DNA of 40,755 bases, from positions 1 through 40,755 of the forward strand of contig CAICTM010000983.1 in assembly GCA_903772945.1 (NCBI GenBank), in the 5' to 3' direction. Position 1 is the first letter of the stretch. Each line of letters begins with the position of its first letter. The notes under the pieces were generated by a model that was not told the origin of the DNA, searched no databases, and saw only the letters and a list, made by a program, of their open reading frames with translations. Shown piece after piece: positions 19,431 to 30,061 of the stretch. Both the position numbers and the translations under genes were made by a program. The stretch comes from Seminavis robusta (Eukaryota > Bacillariophyta > Bacillariophyceae > Naviculales > Naviculaceae).

Positions 19431-20681
19431 TCATCGCTTTCCCTTTCCTTTTCGGTTCTTTGTCCTCATTGTTGTTGTCTTTGCGACAGACCCTAGTGGC
19501 TTCTTCTCCTGATTGCTGGCTGCCTTCTTACTGGTACCGGTACTATCATTCTTCTGTTGAGGTTCGACAAAGTATTGAACTTCCTTCTCCTTGCTTTGGT
19601 TTTTGTTTTGCTTGTCCCGCACGCCCAAGGCCGCTCGAACCGTGTGTACTTGACTGAGCAATGCAATTTGGAATAAACTGACTGTCGAATAGGGTATCCA
19701 CGCACAGAAAATGGCGGTGGGTGCCTTGTGCAATGCGACAAAGAAAAGAACCGGTAGGGATCGTCGAAACAATTTCCATTTCGGTGACCATTCGGTGGTG
19801 GTGGGATTCCCCATTTGATCGGCTCGTACTTCGGTCATGAGAAAGACCCCGAGTGTACTCATGAGGGGCAACGCGAGCGAAGGATCGGGAAGCGTCAAAT
19901 TGGGAAACCAGAGCATTCCACCCGCAATCATGGCCTGCGGATCGTCGTACAGGGTCAATCCTCGCATGCCACTCATCATGATGAAAAAGGTACTCAGATT
20001 GGTCAAGGGCAATGCAATTTGTAGGAATTGTCGTTTGCGAACACGAGCTTGGAGTTGATCGCGTTGTTGGGAAAGCAATTGAGTATTTTGTTTTGTGGTA
20101 CGGGATTTTTGTAGTTTTTGTTGCTGCACTTGTTGATGAAGACGATCAATGTCCTGTTCGAGTGTAGGATCGACGCGAGTGGCCATGATTCCCAATGGGA
20201 GATTGACGGTCAATCGAAAGAGTACCGTGACGGTGGCAATTGAGAGTGCATAATTGAAGCCGGTCATGTCATGGACGGTATGCACCAGATCCATGACGAT
20301 CCCCGTGGGATATTGGTACCATTCCATCAATTCGTAGTGATTTAGTGCGGTGGTGGTGGTGTCAGCAGTATTAGTTGGGATTTGGGATTGAGTGGCCAAT
20401 ATTACCGATGACGGTGATAGGGATGATGTCGTCGTGTTGGCCATGGATGACGACAAGTGGGACGACGGATGGTAGGACCTCCTTTGTGTACCGGTACCGG
20501 TATGATGTTGAACAGCCAATCCATGCTTTCTCGTGTTGAGGTGTGACGAATTGGGAACCAGCAAAGACAATGCAGAAAATTTTCTGGATCTGAGGTTGTG
20601 TAAGGCTCTGTTCTTCTTGATGCAGATAGAGCTTCGCAATAGTACAGATGATGATAGAGAAGAAGTGGTTATTAGTGTCAT
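19431..20681 (-). CDS. Mitochondrial YidC/Oxa1/Cox18-family membrane insertase
   Basis: A single 416-aa exon. The family inserts proteins into the inner membrane from the matrix side (Oxa1) or translocates the Cox2 tail (Cox18). Residues 1 to about 70 are Ser/Arg/Leu-rich and free of acidic residues, as in a mitochondrial presequence, and there is no ER signal peptide, which speaks against plastid Alb3. The insertase core starts at WYQYPTGIVMDLVHTVHDMT. TM1 (GFNYALSIATVTVLFRLTVN) carries the conserved membrane Arg156. A Gln-rich helical hairpin follows (about 170-215), then TM segments near 220-240, 262-284 and 306-345. The C-terminus (from about 355) is Lys-rich, like the ribosome-binding tail of Oxa1, so Oxa1 and Cox18 cannot be separated by eye. 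Head to head with GRASP, 310 bp between start codons. Confidence 0.83.
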   Translation of the reverse strand: MTLITTSSLSSSVLLRSSICIKKNRALHNLRSRKFSALSLLVPNSSHLNTRKHGLAVQHHTGTGTQRRSYHPSSHLSSSMANTTTSSLSPSSVILATQSQIPTNTADTTTTALNHYELMEWYQYPTGIVMDLVHTVHDMTGFNYALSIATVTVLFRLTVNLPLGIMATRVDPTLEQDIDRLHQQVQQQKLQKSRTTKQNTQLLSQQRDQLQARVRKRQFLQIALPLTNLSTFFIMMSGMRGLTLYDDPQAMIAGGMLWFPNLTLPDPSLALPLMSTLGVFLMTEVRADQMGNPTTTEWSPKWKLFRRSLPVLFFVALHKAPTAIFCAWIPYSTVSLFQIALLSQVHTVRAALGVRDKQNKNQSKEKEVQYFVEPQQKNDSTGTSKKAASNQEKKPLGSVAKTTTMRTKNRKGKGKR

Positions 20682-20991
20682 CTTGGTTTTGGTGGTTTTT
20701 TATGATCGGTTGGAGATTGCAGATGAGGTATTTGTATCTTGGAAATGGTTTGACATCACCATGCGTTCACGTTTTACTTGTGAAGGGAGTGTCGCAGTGA
20801 GATGCCCGCCGCGCAATGGGGAGAATAAGATTGCTTGGTGGCCATGGGCACTCAGCCCCAAAAGATCGGCCGCCAACGGCAACAAAACCCACCGACCAAA
20901 ACAAGCGGAACCAGTACAACACCCAGCCATTGCTAGTTTCCGTCTTCCAGTCCATCTATTCCATACAATAATACAGTAACTATACATCACA
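20682..20991. promoter_or_regulatory. Divergent promoter region between Oxa1/Cox18 and GRASP genes
   Basis: 310 bp lie between two start codons on opposite strands, so both promoters must be here or overlap the genes. No specific element is recognisable. Confidence 0.45.
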
Positions 20992-22692
20992 ATGGGCAAC
21001 TCGGAGAGCAGCCCTGCTGCGAATGAAGGCGGCGCTTCGATTGACGATTTCGACGGCATTGAAACCCTGGGCTATCGCGTCTTGGGCGTGCAACCGAATT
21101 CTCCGGCATCGGCGGCCGGTCTGGTGAGTTTCTTTGACTTTTTGATTGGTGCCAACAACGAAATGTTGTTGGGATCGGGCGAAAACTTGCAAGAAGGCGA
21201 CGAATACGAAGATGTCGATTTTCCCGCCTTATTGGAACAATTCAAGGGACGACCGTTGCAACTGCTCGTGTGGAATATCAAGTGTCAACAACAACGCCTC
21301 GTGGACATTGTGCCGTCGGACGACTGGGAAGGAGCCGGATTGTTGGGTGTCACCATTCGTCTCGACAATTATGCCGGAGCTGAAGACCGATTGATTCGAA
21401 TTTTGTCCGTCGAAGTCAATTCTCCGGCGGCCATTGCTGGATTGGTCGCCGCGCAAGATTACTTGTTGGGGACGACCACACATTCCTTTGATTCCACCAA
21501 AGTACTGGCAGCCGTACTAGAATCCAATGTTGACAAGGTCGTCGAGTTGTACGTGTACAATACCAACAGTGACAAGGTACGAGTCGTGGCGCTCATGCCC
21601 ACGTGGAGTTGGGGTGGAAATGGATTGCTAGGAGCCGAAGTAGGAACGGGATATCTCCATCGATTGCCAGGATCTTGTCGCTCTACATTAGGTGGATCCG
21701 TGGAACGACGTGTCCGATGGATTGGAGGCGCCAAAACGGGACCTACATCTCCGGCAGCAGCAGCAGCAGCCACCAGTAATAGTAGTGGCCCTGCCACACC
21801 GACAACCACCAATCCATTGCAACAAGCTGCCACACTCGAATTGGAACCACAGCTCGAAATGGAACCCAACGACGACGAAGGGGAAGAAGAAGAAGAGACA
21901 CCAACACAAATTGATGATACCACATCGTCCATGGGAACCGTCTCCTTGGCATCTGCCACTATGCCTCAGGAACAATTACATGTACCACAACAGCAACCAC
22001 CAGCAGCAGATGTACCCAATGAACCAATGCCCGTCACACCCGTCAAACCAGCATCGGCACCCACACTCACAGCAACAACAACAACAACCATCACACCCAC
22101 CACTATTCCAGCAACCACGCCCGATAAACCTGCCATTTCCGTATTTGATCCAACCGCCACGAAACCACCCATTACACCCATCATGACACCCTCGGCTTTC
22201 TCCAATCAATCACCACCACCTTCGGCAGGAGCACCCGCTCCCTATCCACTGTCGCCTTCCGCTATGGGTATTGGAGCCGATCCCGCCGCACAACCCATTA
22301 CCGTAACCACCTTTATCCCGGCTGCCAAACCACCTCCCGATACCAAACCTGTGTCTGCCGAAGATCTCTTTTCGGGACCACCTCCCGTCGCTAAAATACC
22401 CACGCGACAATCCGTGACGGTAGCCACGTCGGTAGGAAGTGTCGGAAGTCCCACAAGTTCCAATGCCAACAACAACGGCAAACCCACCACTCCTTCCAAC
22501 AATAATGGAGGGACCAATGGATCCTACTTTTCGACACCGCATCCGCCCAATGATGTTCGTGGTGGTGCCAATAATGGTCATGCTACCAGCAGTAATACAC
22601 CACCGCCGCCACCCGTACCCGCCAACAGCAATGCGTATGGAGTCATCAATGATATTCTGCCACCACCACCCAAAATGTCAGGGGCGCAATAA
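20992..22692 (+). CDS. GRASP: GRASP55/65 Golgi stacking protein
   Basis: A 566-aa single exon. GRASP tethers Golgi cisternae and supports unconventional secretion. MGNSES gives a Gly2 N-myristoylation site, the family's membrane anchor. The tandem PDZ-like GRASP domain fills about residues 24-230: YRVLGVQPNSPASAAGLVSF then DFLIGANNE for PDZ1, VPSDDWEGAGLLGVTIRLDN as the linker block, VEVNSPAAIAGLVAAQDYLL for PDZ2, and MPTWSWGGNGLLGAEVG then GYLHRLPG at the end. These repeat the vertebrate GRASP landmarks (NSPA-x-AGL, W-x-G-x-GLLG, GYLHR-I/L-P). The remainder is a Pro/Thr/Gln-rich disordered tail containing one acidic run, comparable to the regulatory SPR region that is phosphorylated in mitosis. 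No intron is needed. Confidence 0.93.
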   Translation: MGNSESSPAANEGGASIDDFDGIETLGYRVLGVQPNSPASAAGLVSFFDFLIGANNEMLLGSGENLQEGDEYEDVDFPALLEQFKGRPLQLLVWNIKCQQQRLVDIVPSDDWEGAGLLGVTIRLDNYAGAEDRLIRILSVEVNSPAAIAGLVAAQDYLLGTTTHSFDSTKVLAAVLESNVDKVVELYVYNTNSDKVRVVALMPTWSWGGNGLLGAEVGTGYLHRLPGSCRSTLGGSVERRVRWIGGAKTGPTSPAAAAAATSNSSGPATPTTTNPLQQAATLELEPQLEMEPNDDEGEEEEETPTQIDDTTSSMGTVSLASATMPQEQLHVPQQQPPAADVPNEPMPVTPVKPASAPTLTATTTTTITPTTIPATTPDKPAISVFDPTATKPPITPIMTPSAFSNQSPPPSAGAPAPYPLSPSAMGIGADPAAQPITVTTFIPAAKPPPDTKPVSAEDLFSGPPPVAKIPTRQSVTVATSVGSVGSPTSSNANNNGKPTTPSNNNGGTNGSYFSTPHPPNDVRGGANNGHATSSNTPPPPPVPANSNAYGVINDILPPPPKMSGAQ

Positions 22693-24549
22693 TAGTACGT
22701 ACAAGTAGATGCACACACACACACACACAAGTTTAAAACACAAATACCGTACGCACACACACACAAGACACTGTTCTTTTTAAAAAGGTCATCCAGTTGC
22801 TAGCTTTCTAGTTTCGTCTGTTTCGTAATAACACTGTGTGACCGTCTCACCTGCCGCCATGGTCCAAACCCTCTTGCTCTCCTGATACCGTACCGGTACC
22901 GTACTGTCTCATGCGTTTGGAATCGCCGTTTACCGGACATGACGCGGAAACTGTTGACGGAGCGAGGACGATGTAAAGAAAGGAATGCGGCGGTACCACG
23001 GTAAAGCTAGATTTGTCTCGGTCTTGGTATACATCGGCTCTGCGTCCCGTGCAAACTTCGGGCTGGATACTCTTGCAGATCCTCCCAGTGCTACCGTACC
23101 ATCATGGTGGATCCTTCGACTTTACTGTCCGTGCCAAGGCGGCCTCATGAATCTTTCAAATCCCCATTGCACTGCCCCGTTCTAGCCAGTCTGCCCCGCA
23201 TCGGATTGAATCGAATGTTGAATCGGATCGAATCATAAAGCACGTCCGCCAATCACAGTTCCACCGACAACAGTCTTCGGCCTCCACGAACTCCTCATGA
23301 GCTACAGGGCCATCAATAGCGTAATGCATCTTATTAGCTGGGGGTAACATAAGCTCGACAAGATATTGGTAAACAACCCAGCCTATCAAACTTCCAGGAG
23401 GCACTGGCTGGCATCTTGATACGGTACTAGGCACCACTCCTCCGCGTGCTGCTAGCTAGCTACCAAGAAGCTACCAGTAGTTTTTGAAAGCTATTTTCTA
23501 GAGGAGTGTATTAAAACTAAGTTCGCACAGCACACATTCATTGACTTTCTCTTTGTCAGGCCAGGCCGGAAGCGGCCTGACTCTGTACTCTTCTCCCAAA
23601 TTTTCATTGGTTCACGGACTCTCCTCATTTTGGGATGCCCCAAGAGGCTTGCACTAGCTAGTGTATGTGCTTCCTACATACCGGTGCCAACTAGCTAGCT
23701 AGTACTGTACTTTCATTTAGGCCCAGCATTGTACTAAAACACTAAAACCTCCTTGTTACACCTACCAGGTACTAGCTAGTATCTGACTGCGTGGATTGTG
23801 GATTGAGCAAGGGGCAATGGATGGAACAAAAAGTGGGTGTCTGCAAACGGCGACGAAGGGAACTAGGGACTCTAGCTAGAGGGACTATTAATAGTAGAAC
23901 CACCATGATGAAAGGTGACCAACAATTGCGAAGGGAACCACACACACAAAATTCAGAATCGAATCATGTGGTCTTGTTAAGTACTGTACCACAGATAATA
24001 CGATGTACCTACTCCTTGAAAGTCACGAGTCACGAGTACCCATCTCTTGTGCCCTGTTATTTCACGTGCCATCACAATTGATAATTAATCCACCTGGTAA
24101 ATTTCACCAGGTATACTTACGAAACGTACCGGTACCGGTCGTTGCTTCCCCTTCTCCAGCAATTGTGCTTAGTAGTTTTTTTTTTAGACTTAAAGGGTGT
24201 CTTGTGACTATCTAGCCAGCGGTACTCAGGTACCAGTACTAGGTGACAAATCTGCAGTGGATTATCAAAGGGCGATTCACGAGAGTCAATCATTTCTTTA
24301 GGAAAAGTGTGATTGCTATACAAAAGCATCTTGTTGGGTTTAGGCCACTGCGCTACCGGTATTGAGAACCTACAAGAACCTCATCCAGCCAGGTTCCTTG
24401 GGGATGGCTACGGCGCTACCGATGGCGAGAGTTGAGCAACATCAAAGCCCACAATTTTCTCCCGAGCCAAGTAAAAAGAGCATCAAAGAAACCGAACCAA
24501 AGCAAATCAAACCGGACATCTTCAAATCTATCCTTTCAATTGTTTGACC
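22693..24549. repeat. 1.9-kb intergenic region with CA microsatellites and palindromic tetranucleotides
   Basis: Two CA tracts lie just after GRASP (22712-22728 and 22754-22765). Farther on are GTACCGTACCGGTACCGTAC (near 22889), CTAGCTAGCTAC (23451), AGCTAGCTAGTAC (23692) and CGTACCGGTACCGGTC (24124). GAATC-type pentanucleotides occur near 23205. I found no supported gene; the vWFD gene promoter should be at the right end. Confidence 0.55.
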
Positions 24550-25938
24550 ATGAAGTTCCTTTCTCTTGCATTGCTGGCCCTGCTCCCTGCCACTGTCCTT
24601 TCTCAAACCGCTGTGCCAATCTTCTGTGAAACTTTTGAATTGACCATCTCTGCTGTTTCATTCAGCTTCCAAGACTGGGTGGGAGGTAGCGCTGTGAATC
24701 ACAATGGAGGAGAAATTGAGTGGGGAAATCCCACTACCAGTGGCCAATCCGGCTTGGAAACATCTTCCAATGTGCCTGGGACAGTGATTCCTGGACCGGA
24801 GTTTCCCATTGGTACCTTGACTCACAACAACAACCCCATCACAGGTTCAGCCCTAACTCAAGTTGATCTTGTGGTGTCAGTCACTGCCAATGGTCAGGTC
24901 TACCCGTTTGTCTACCGGCTTTCCATTCATGAAACTCCAAACCATCTAAGTAATTGTCCTTATGCGACCATTGGGAGTCTTGGTTGTTCTGATCGAGTCT
25001 TCATTATTGATAATCCTTCTCCACAAACTGTCATGCTGGCTAATGGAGTCAACTTTGAAATTGATCTGCTTGGTTTCCGCATGTGCCCCACTTGTCCTAT
25101 CAAGACACAGTTCATCTCTCAAGAGACCCGATCGACCTCCGCCCAATTGTTTGCAAACTTGATTTTGACTGACTGCCCTCGTCGAGGTGGTGGTGGTGGA
25201 GACCCCCACTTTGAAACTTGGACTGGACACAAGTTCTATGATTACATGGGAGCCTGTGACTTGCATTTGGTTCAGGCCCCTCACTTTGCTCCTGCATTGC
25301 CCTTGACAATTGATGTCCGAACCAAAATTCGCTCTTGGTACTCCTTCATTGAGTCTGCTGTTGTACAGATTGGTGATGAAACTCTTGAGATTGGTTCCTT
25401 TGGAGAGTACTTGTTGAATGGCGTTGAAGGTGCTGAAATGCCCAACACAATCGCTGGATTTGATGTCAATGCATTCAATCCTACCAAGAATGTGCACATT
25501 TTGGAGATCTACATTGATGAAGATGAAAAGATCATCCTTCGTTCCTTCAAGGACATGGTAACTGTCAAGATTGATAATGCCAAGAAGGAACAATTCCATG
25601 GCAGTGCTGGTATGATGGGAGAATTCGAGACCGGACATGTCCTGGCCCGTGATGGCATGACCCGCATGGAGGATCCCATTGCAATTGCCAATGAATGGCA
25701 AGTCCGTGACACCGAACCAATGCTCTTCAATTCTGTCAATGGACCTCAATACCCCCAAGCCTGCCGCATGCCTGAGCGCACAGCTCAACAAGCCCAGCGC
25801 CGTTTGGGTGGCATTACTGTGTCCAAGTCTGAGGCTGAAACAGCATGTGCTCATTGGTCCAAAGCCATGCGAGAGGCTTGTGTTAGCGATGTTATTGCCA
25901 CTGGTGACTTGGAGTTGGCCGAGGCGGGAGAGCTATGA
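24550..25938 (+). CDS. Secreted choice-of-anchor-K / vWFD-domain protein
   Basis: A 462-aa single exon. I start at ATG 24550 because MKFLSLALLALLPATVLS is a clean signal peptide. Residues ~20-205 contain FPIGTLTHNNNPITGSALTQ, the hallmark G-x-x-TH-x-N-PI segment of the choice-of-anchor K domain, followed by paired Cys. A Gly run leads to GDPHFETWTGHKFYDYMGAC (from 217), the opening signature of a von Willebrand factor type D domain. The later SAGMMGEFETGHVLARDG corresponds to the G-L-x-G-x-x-x-G calcium/turn region of that fold. The C-terminal ~45 residues hold a Cys and acidic residues (...VIATGDLELAEAGEL). It is likely an extracellular adhesive or matrix protein. A mutated relative with the same C-terminal signature lies at 27.6-28.4 kb. 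Confidence 0.88.
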   Translation: MKFLSLALLALLPATVLSQTAVPIFCETFELTISAVSFSFQDWVGGSAVNHNGGEIEWGNPTTSGQSGLETSSNVPGTVIPGPEFPIGTLTHNNNPITGSALTQVDLVVSVTANGQVYPFVYRLSIHETPNHLSNCPYATIGSLGCSDRVFIIDNPSPQTVMLANGVNFEIDLLGFRMCPTCPIKTQFISQETRSTSAQLFANLILTDCPRRGGGGGDPHFETWTGHKFYDYMGACDLHLVQAPHFAPALPLTIDVRTKIRSWYSFIESAVVQIGDETLEIGSFGEYLLNGVEGAEMPNTIAGFDVNAFNPTKNVHILEIYIDEDEKIILRSFKDMVTVKIDNAKKEQFHGSAGMMGEFETGHVLARDGMTRMEDPIAIANEWQVRDTEPMLFNSVNGPQYPQACRMPERTAQQAQRRLGGITVSKSEAETACAHWSKAMREACVSDVIATGDLELAEAGEL

Positions 25939-26310
25939 AGATGGTAGAATGGTTCCTTGTTCTTTAGGGTCTCATATAGCCATATATATTCATGGACTAA
26001 AAGCGTTTCTAAACACTAGCTAGGGAATTGCTGTCGAGATTTTGCTCTTTGCCATGATGGCTACTAATAGCTACGATGCGGTGCTGGCCAGCTGGGGGGA
26101 AGATGGGCGGCAGTGCAGTCGCGTTGTGGAAAGCCTCGTGACTTACAAACACCTCAGACGTGGGTGTTCCCAAGAACACGCCAACACGCACCTCCTTTGG
26201 CCAACAGGCCAAGACGCCATACTAGCTAGCTAGATCTTCGAAGAGGCCGGAACATCACGAGCCATCACTTTGCTTCCGCTGTTGCTGACACGGATCTTGT
26301 TATACCTACC
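25939..26310. other. Intergenic; no supported gene
   Basis: A 63-codon frame ends inside ACTAGCTAGCTAG (26221-26233), and nothing in it resembles a domain. It separates the vWFD and ankyrin genes. Confidence 0.4.
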
Positions 26311-27270
26311 ATGTCCTCTCTTTCTGATACGGGAGAGCCCCCACCCAAACGGCAGCGCACAGACAATGGCACGGATGGCAATGTTGGTCCTGCCGAAGAC
26401 GAAGCTGCAGCAAGGCGCAAGCTGGAAGAAGCCCATTTTGACCCCGACGATGTGGCTGCTGCAATCACCCCGCCACACTCGGCGAAGCCCCCAGGGGTTG
26501 GCTCCTGGTATGCCATAACCCCAATGACGTACTTTAGCTACTACGGAGATCTGCCCATGTGTCGATACATTCTGAACCACGGTGGAGATGCCTCAAAATC
26601 TGGACAAGAGTTTTGGTTCCCCATGTATGCGGCAGTCCATCGCGGGCACCTGGATGTCTGCAAGTGGCTGTTTGAAAATGGAGCCCAAAAAGATGTGCGC
26701 ACCGGTACAGGGAGGCTGTCGTTGATGGGACACCGCCCTTTGAGTTGCTGTTGGAGATCGCCAGGAGATAGGCTCGCAATTCGCAAATGGCTGCTATTAA
26801 ATGGAGCAGCTCAGGATGGTTCAGGAAACTTTATTCGGAGAATATTGCAGCGCGATCTCTTGCCTCGCAAATTGAAAAGTGGGTATAGTAAATGGGTGGA
26901 TGATCGGCCAGAGTTACTCGCTTGGTCGCAAACAATGCTCCAAACCAGACTTGCTTTTCACGCGTTCCTTATGGGAACTGGCACCCCGAGCGCGACAAAA
27001 CCAGACGCCGCAGATGAAGGGAAAACCAGTTTTATTGGGACTGACAAAAACGTCCTGGATGAGCAGAATCCTCGCGGTAGATCCCCAGTGGAGTGTGTCA
27101 GTGGCAACATTGGTGTCTTGAAGTGCATTGCAGTTTTTGTTGGTGTGTGTGATTCGAAGCAGTTACAGGTTCATCAGCAGTTGTCTCGGATGCTACCGAT
27201 CATCTTAGAGGATGATCCTCCTCGTGGTGAAGTTCGCGACCGAGAGAAAATTAGAGATGTTGCTAGCTAG
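26311..27270 (+). CDS. Ankyrin-repeat protein
   Basis: A 319-aa single exon starting at ATG 26311. A disordered N-terminus carries a short basic motif (PPKRQR) and an acidic helix. Ankyrin repeats are visible at about 70-94 (ITPMTYFSYYGDLPMCRYIL then NHGGD) and 103-129 (FPMYAAVHRGHLDVCKWLFE then NGAQKDVR), and a weaker one around 142-168 (PLSCCW...IRKWLLLNGAAQD). The C-terminal half (DEQNPRGRSPVECVSGNIGV then LKCIAVFVG) resembles one further degenerate repeat. This arrangement matches the large lineage-expanded ankyrin families of pennate diatoms, with no catalytic domain, so only a protein-binding role can be inferred. The stop codon lies within a GCTAGCTAGCTAG palindromic repeat, so the original C-terminus may have been altered by that repeat. 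Confidence 0.83.
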   Translation: MSSLSDTGEPPPKRQRTDNGTDGNVGPAEDEAAARRKLEEAHFDPDDVAAAITPPHSAKPPGVGSWYAITPMTYFSYYGDLPMCRYILNHGGDASKSGQEFWFPMYAAVHRGHLDVCKWLFENGAQKDVRTGTGRLSLMGHRPLSCCWRSPGDRLAIRKWLLLNGAAQDGSGNFIRRILQRDLLPRKLKSGYSKWVDDRPELLAWSQTMLQTRLAFHAFLMGTGTPSATKPDAADEGKTSFIGTDKNVLDEQNPRGRSPVECVSGNIGVLKCIAVFVGVCDSKQLQVHQQLSRMLPIILEDDPPRGEVRDREKIRDVAS

Positions 27271-27586
27271 CTAGTTATAGTTGCATCCAACTATTTTAAA
27301 ATACTAGTAAGTTAGTTCGTCCTTGCAATTCCTCTTTGAACGAATGCCAACGAACGCCTTCATCGTTTTATTTTTAAAAGAAAACCAGGCCGACTCTGCA
27401 TTCGTAGTTATAAGTTTCTTGGTTTCCAAGCTGTGCACCTCGATTTTTTCTGCTCTCGAATCTGTGGGTCGCGGCTTCACGGCAAATCACGAAGTCAGCA
27501 GGCAACCCTACAGGCAGCCTCAAAAATAATGGCGATTGGCAATATTTCTTAGCGCGGTGTGGACTGCATCCATTGTAGGGGGGTTC
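27271..27586. other. Intergenic; no gene seen
   Basis: It opens with a CTAG palindrome run and a short A/T-rich stretch. No coding signal is convincing. Confidence 0.4.
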
Positions 27587-28380
27587 TATGTTAAACCCCA
27601 TCGTCCAACCCAACAGCACCACCCACTATGGCAACCCCAACAGCTACGCCAATTCCAATTCCAGTACCACCACAACCAAACAGACACAATCCCCACAGCT
27701 TCTCCATGTCCAGCCCCACCACCGTACTACCACCGCCCAATGGGAAGTAACAGAGCTGCTTCAACTTCCAGCCACAAGGATGGACCCACAGCACTCCCCA
27801 TGCAAACCCCCACAACCCCACAGCTTCTCCAACTTCTAGCCCCAAGCTTGAAACCACAGCGCGCCCCCATGGAAATGCCCACGGCAACCTCCGCATCAAC
27901 CATATGCACTCCAAGACACACCCAGCCAGAGGAACACAAGGCCCAACACCAACTTCTGGCTCTCAAGGACCCACATGAACAACTCTACCACCACCATCAC
28001 TGAAGAGAAGAGGTAACTCCAGGACTCCAGGAGCTTCCCACTGCCCACACCGCTACAGTGAGTGATGGAGCCAGCACTGGTGACCCTAACTTCAAAACTT
28101 GTGCTTGCAAGTGGTATAACTTCCATGGAGAAGAAATTGACTCCTGGACTGGATTGGAAATCCACACCAGCAAGTCCTTGATACTGAACTCAAGCTCTCC
28201 CAGATCAACCCGTTCCCCCAGCATCCAGTTCAGTGCACCAGGCATAGTACCAAAAAGGAAGCACAGAGGCTTGGTGAATCCATTGCCATGGAAGCTGCCC
28301 TGGAAGACACGAAGGACCAGTGGGTCTATGCTGTCATTGGCACTGGAGACTGGGGGCTTGGGGAAGCAGGAGCTTTCTAA
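27587..28380 (+). pseudogene. Decayed vWFD-type secreted protein paralogue
   Basis: Three pieces of one former gene are visible in different frames. At 27600-27680 a Pro/Thr-rich linker reads NPTAPPTMATPTATPIPIPV. At 28079-28136 GDPNFKTCACKWYNFHGE matches the GDPHF-x-T...F-x-x-x-G opening of vWFD. The C-terminal block 28253-28380 reads KKEAQRLGESIAMEAALED and ends VYAVIGTGDWGLGEAGAF-stop, closely resembling ...VIATGDLELAEAGEL-stop of the intact gene at 24550-25938. Most of the vWFD fold between GDPNF and the C-terminal block is missing, and there are stops and frameshifts in the linker. No signal peptide or choice-of-anchor region is left. A short spliced gene is an alternative, but I found no convincing splice set. 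Confidence 0.65.
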
Positions 28381-30061
28381 AGCATTGGCTGGCCCTCCTC
28401 CTACGGGGCCAAGTGCTGTTAAGGCCTCGCGTGGACAGCTCCAAGGGTTTCTACTATTTGGTTTCTTGCTAGCTCATTCAGCAGATTTGGATGTTAGGCT
28501 GGGTGAACTACAGCAAAAGCCAAGAAAACGAGAACCTGCCGAACCAGGTAATAGTGGCTAATTATGATGCATCGCAGTAATGGTTGTCTTCTCTATTTCC
28601 GTCGGGGGCAATCTTTTTTGGCTCACCGTAAGAGACTCCATCCGCATTTCCATTACGCCACCGCTTCTTGCATTTCGTGTTGGCTGTGACGAGCAGCTGG
28701 GGCCCAACAGAAGCTGGATGCTTGGCAATGGGCGGGTGTCGTCCTGGCTGGGCACTGGGCTGATGCCTTATACAGTGATGATGCTCCATGTTTGAGGATC
28801 TTGTGATAGTGTGCTCGCGAGTGCTTACTCTACCTGGCTACTAGCGGCTCTAGCTAGTAGAATCTAGCTACTGGTACCCAGATAGCAGATAGATCTAGTA
28901 GATGTTGCGTAAATCCAAAACTGTATGGAGCTTCCCTTATTGCATTATTGTTGTGATGCGTTCTGTACTGGTGCAACCGTACGCAGTGGTAACAGCGGTA
29001 CCGGTACGTAGCACGAACGTCCACAGAGTCACAGAAAAGGAGCGGACACGTATCGGTGACCTCGGAAAACAGAAGCTGCATCCATGGCCAGCTTGGCCGC
29101 AAGTTTTGATTGCGAATTGGCGAATTAACAGTTGATTGCCCAATGCGTGGCTTACTGGTATAAAGAAGAGCGATTATTAAGCAATGTACACGCCACGTAG
29201 GCATCAGAACACTGCAACGGCATAAAAGGTTGGAAAGGAAAGACGCGACAAGAACAACTGAAAATGACCTTTTCACAGCAGGAACCCAATCTGTTTAAAG
29301 ATTTGTCGTGGCGTCTTACGCAACAAGAAATGCTTTAAATCTAATGAAGAATTAGTTGAAGCTGTTAAATAAAGAGCAAGTTGTCACTTATCTGGAGAGC
29401 TTCTAGAGGAAAAGGTGCAGTTTAGTGTGTGCTGTTTGAAGTTGCCCTGTGTGCAGTTTCTTACTAGTAGTGTAAAACAGGAGGTGGGTCATCAGTGCAT
29501 GAGTACTGGTACCCTGAGTACGAAGTACGAAGTCCCAGCTAGAGCTATGCATAGCTAGCTAGTACCGGCGCAAGTCTTTACCAGGTCCTCTTTACCTACC
29601 TCACCTCCTCGCCTCCTTACCTCAGCTCTCGAACTCAGATCAAAGGGTCAATGGGTACGTACATGCCAGCTAGCTATTACGTACATGCACTTGGAACTTT
29701 GGCAGTTGGTGTGGTACCGTTCGATCTACCAGAAGGAGAAGCTCGGTCGATGATCACCGGATCTCAGTTGATTGAATCTGGCACGTGGACCTCACAGACT
29801 ACAGTAAAGTAATTTGAAGACAGATTGGAATCGTACTAAATCGTTGACTAATGACCGAACCTCTGGGCACTGGGACATTCGACAAATCGCATGCAGGATC
29901 CTACCGTATGGTACAATGTACAATTCCGGGAGACAGGAAAATCCAAAATCCAAAGCAAATATCCCTCACAATTTTCCTTGCCTCTGGAGACAGACACATC
30001 GCTCCACTACTAAAACAGATCCTCGAAACTCGAAACCACCAAAACAAAGAAAAGAAAAACA
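28381..30061. other. 1.7-kb intergenic region upstream of the GPCR gene
   Basis: Opposing frames of 65-140 codons exist at 28558-28795 and 28854-29276, but the longest starts with GTG and none shows a domain. Palindromic motifs occur at 28848, 28998 (GCGGTACCGGTACGTAGC) and 29553 (AGCTAGCTAGTAC). CATCGCTCC-type 5' UTR sequence and an A-rich stretch directly precede the GPCR start. Confidence 0.4.

Noticed and set aside
23160..23460. Frames around GAATC-type pentanucleotides
   Set aside because: Short, with no domain, and terminated within CTAGCTAG repeats.
24340..24361. tRNA-like D-arm string (minus strand GGTAGCGCAGTGG)
   Set aside because: There is no matching B-box GGTTCGANTCC at the right distance and no acceptor stem can be drawn.
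24946..25854. 302-codon minus-strand frame opposite the vWFD gene
   Set aside because: It is an antisense shadow of a strongly supported secreted protein with signal peptide and GDPHF motif.
28854..29276. 140-codon minus-strand frame starting MKRSFSVVLVASFLSN, signal-peptide-like
   Set aside because: The first codon is GTG, there is no domain, and it overlaps palindromic repeat DNA.
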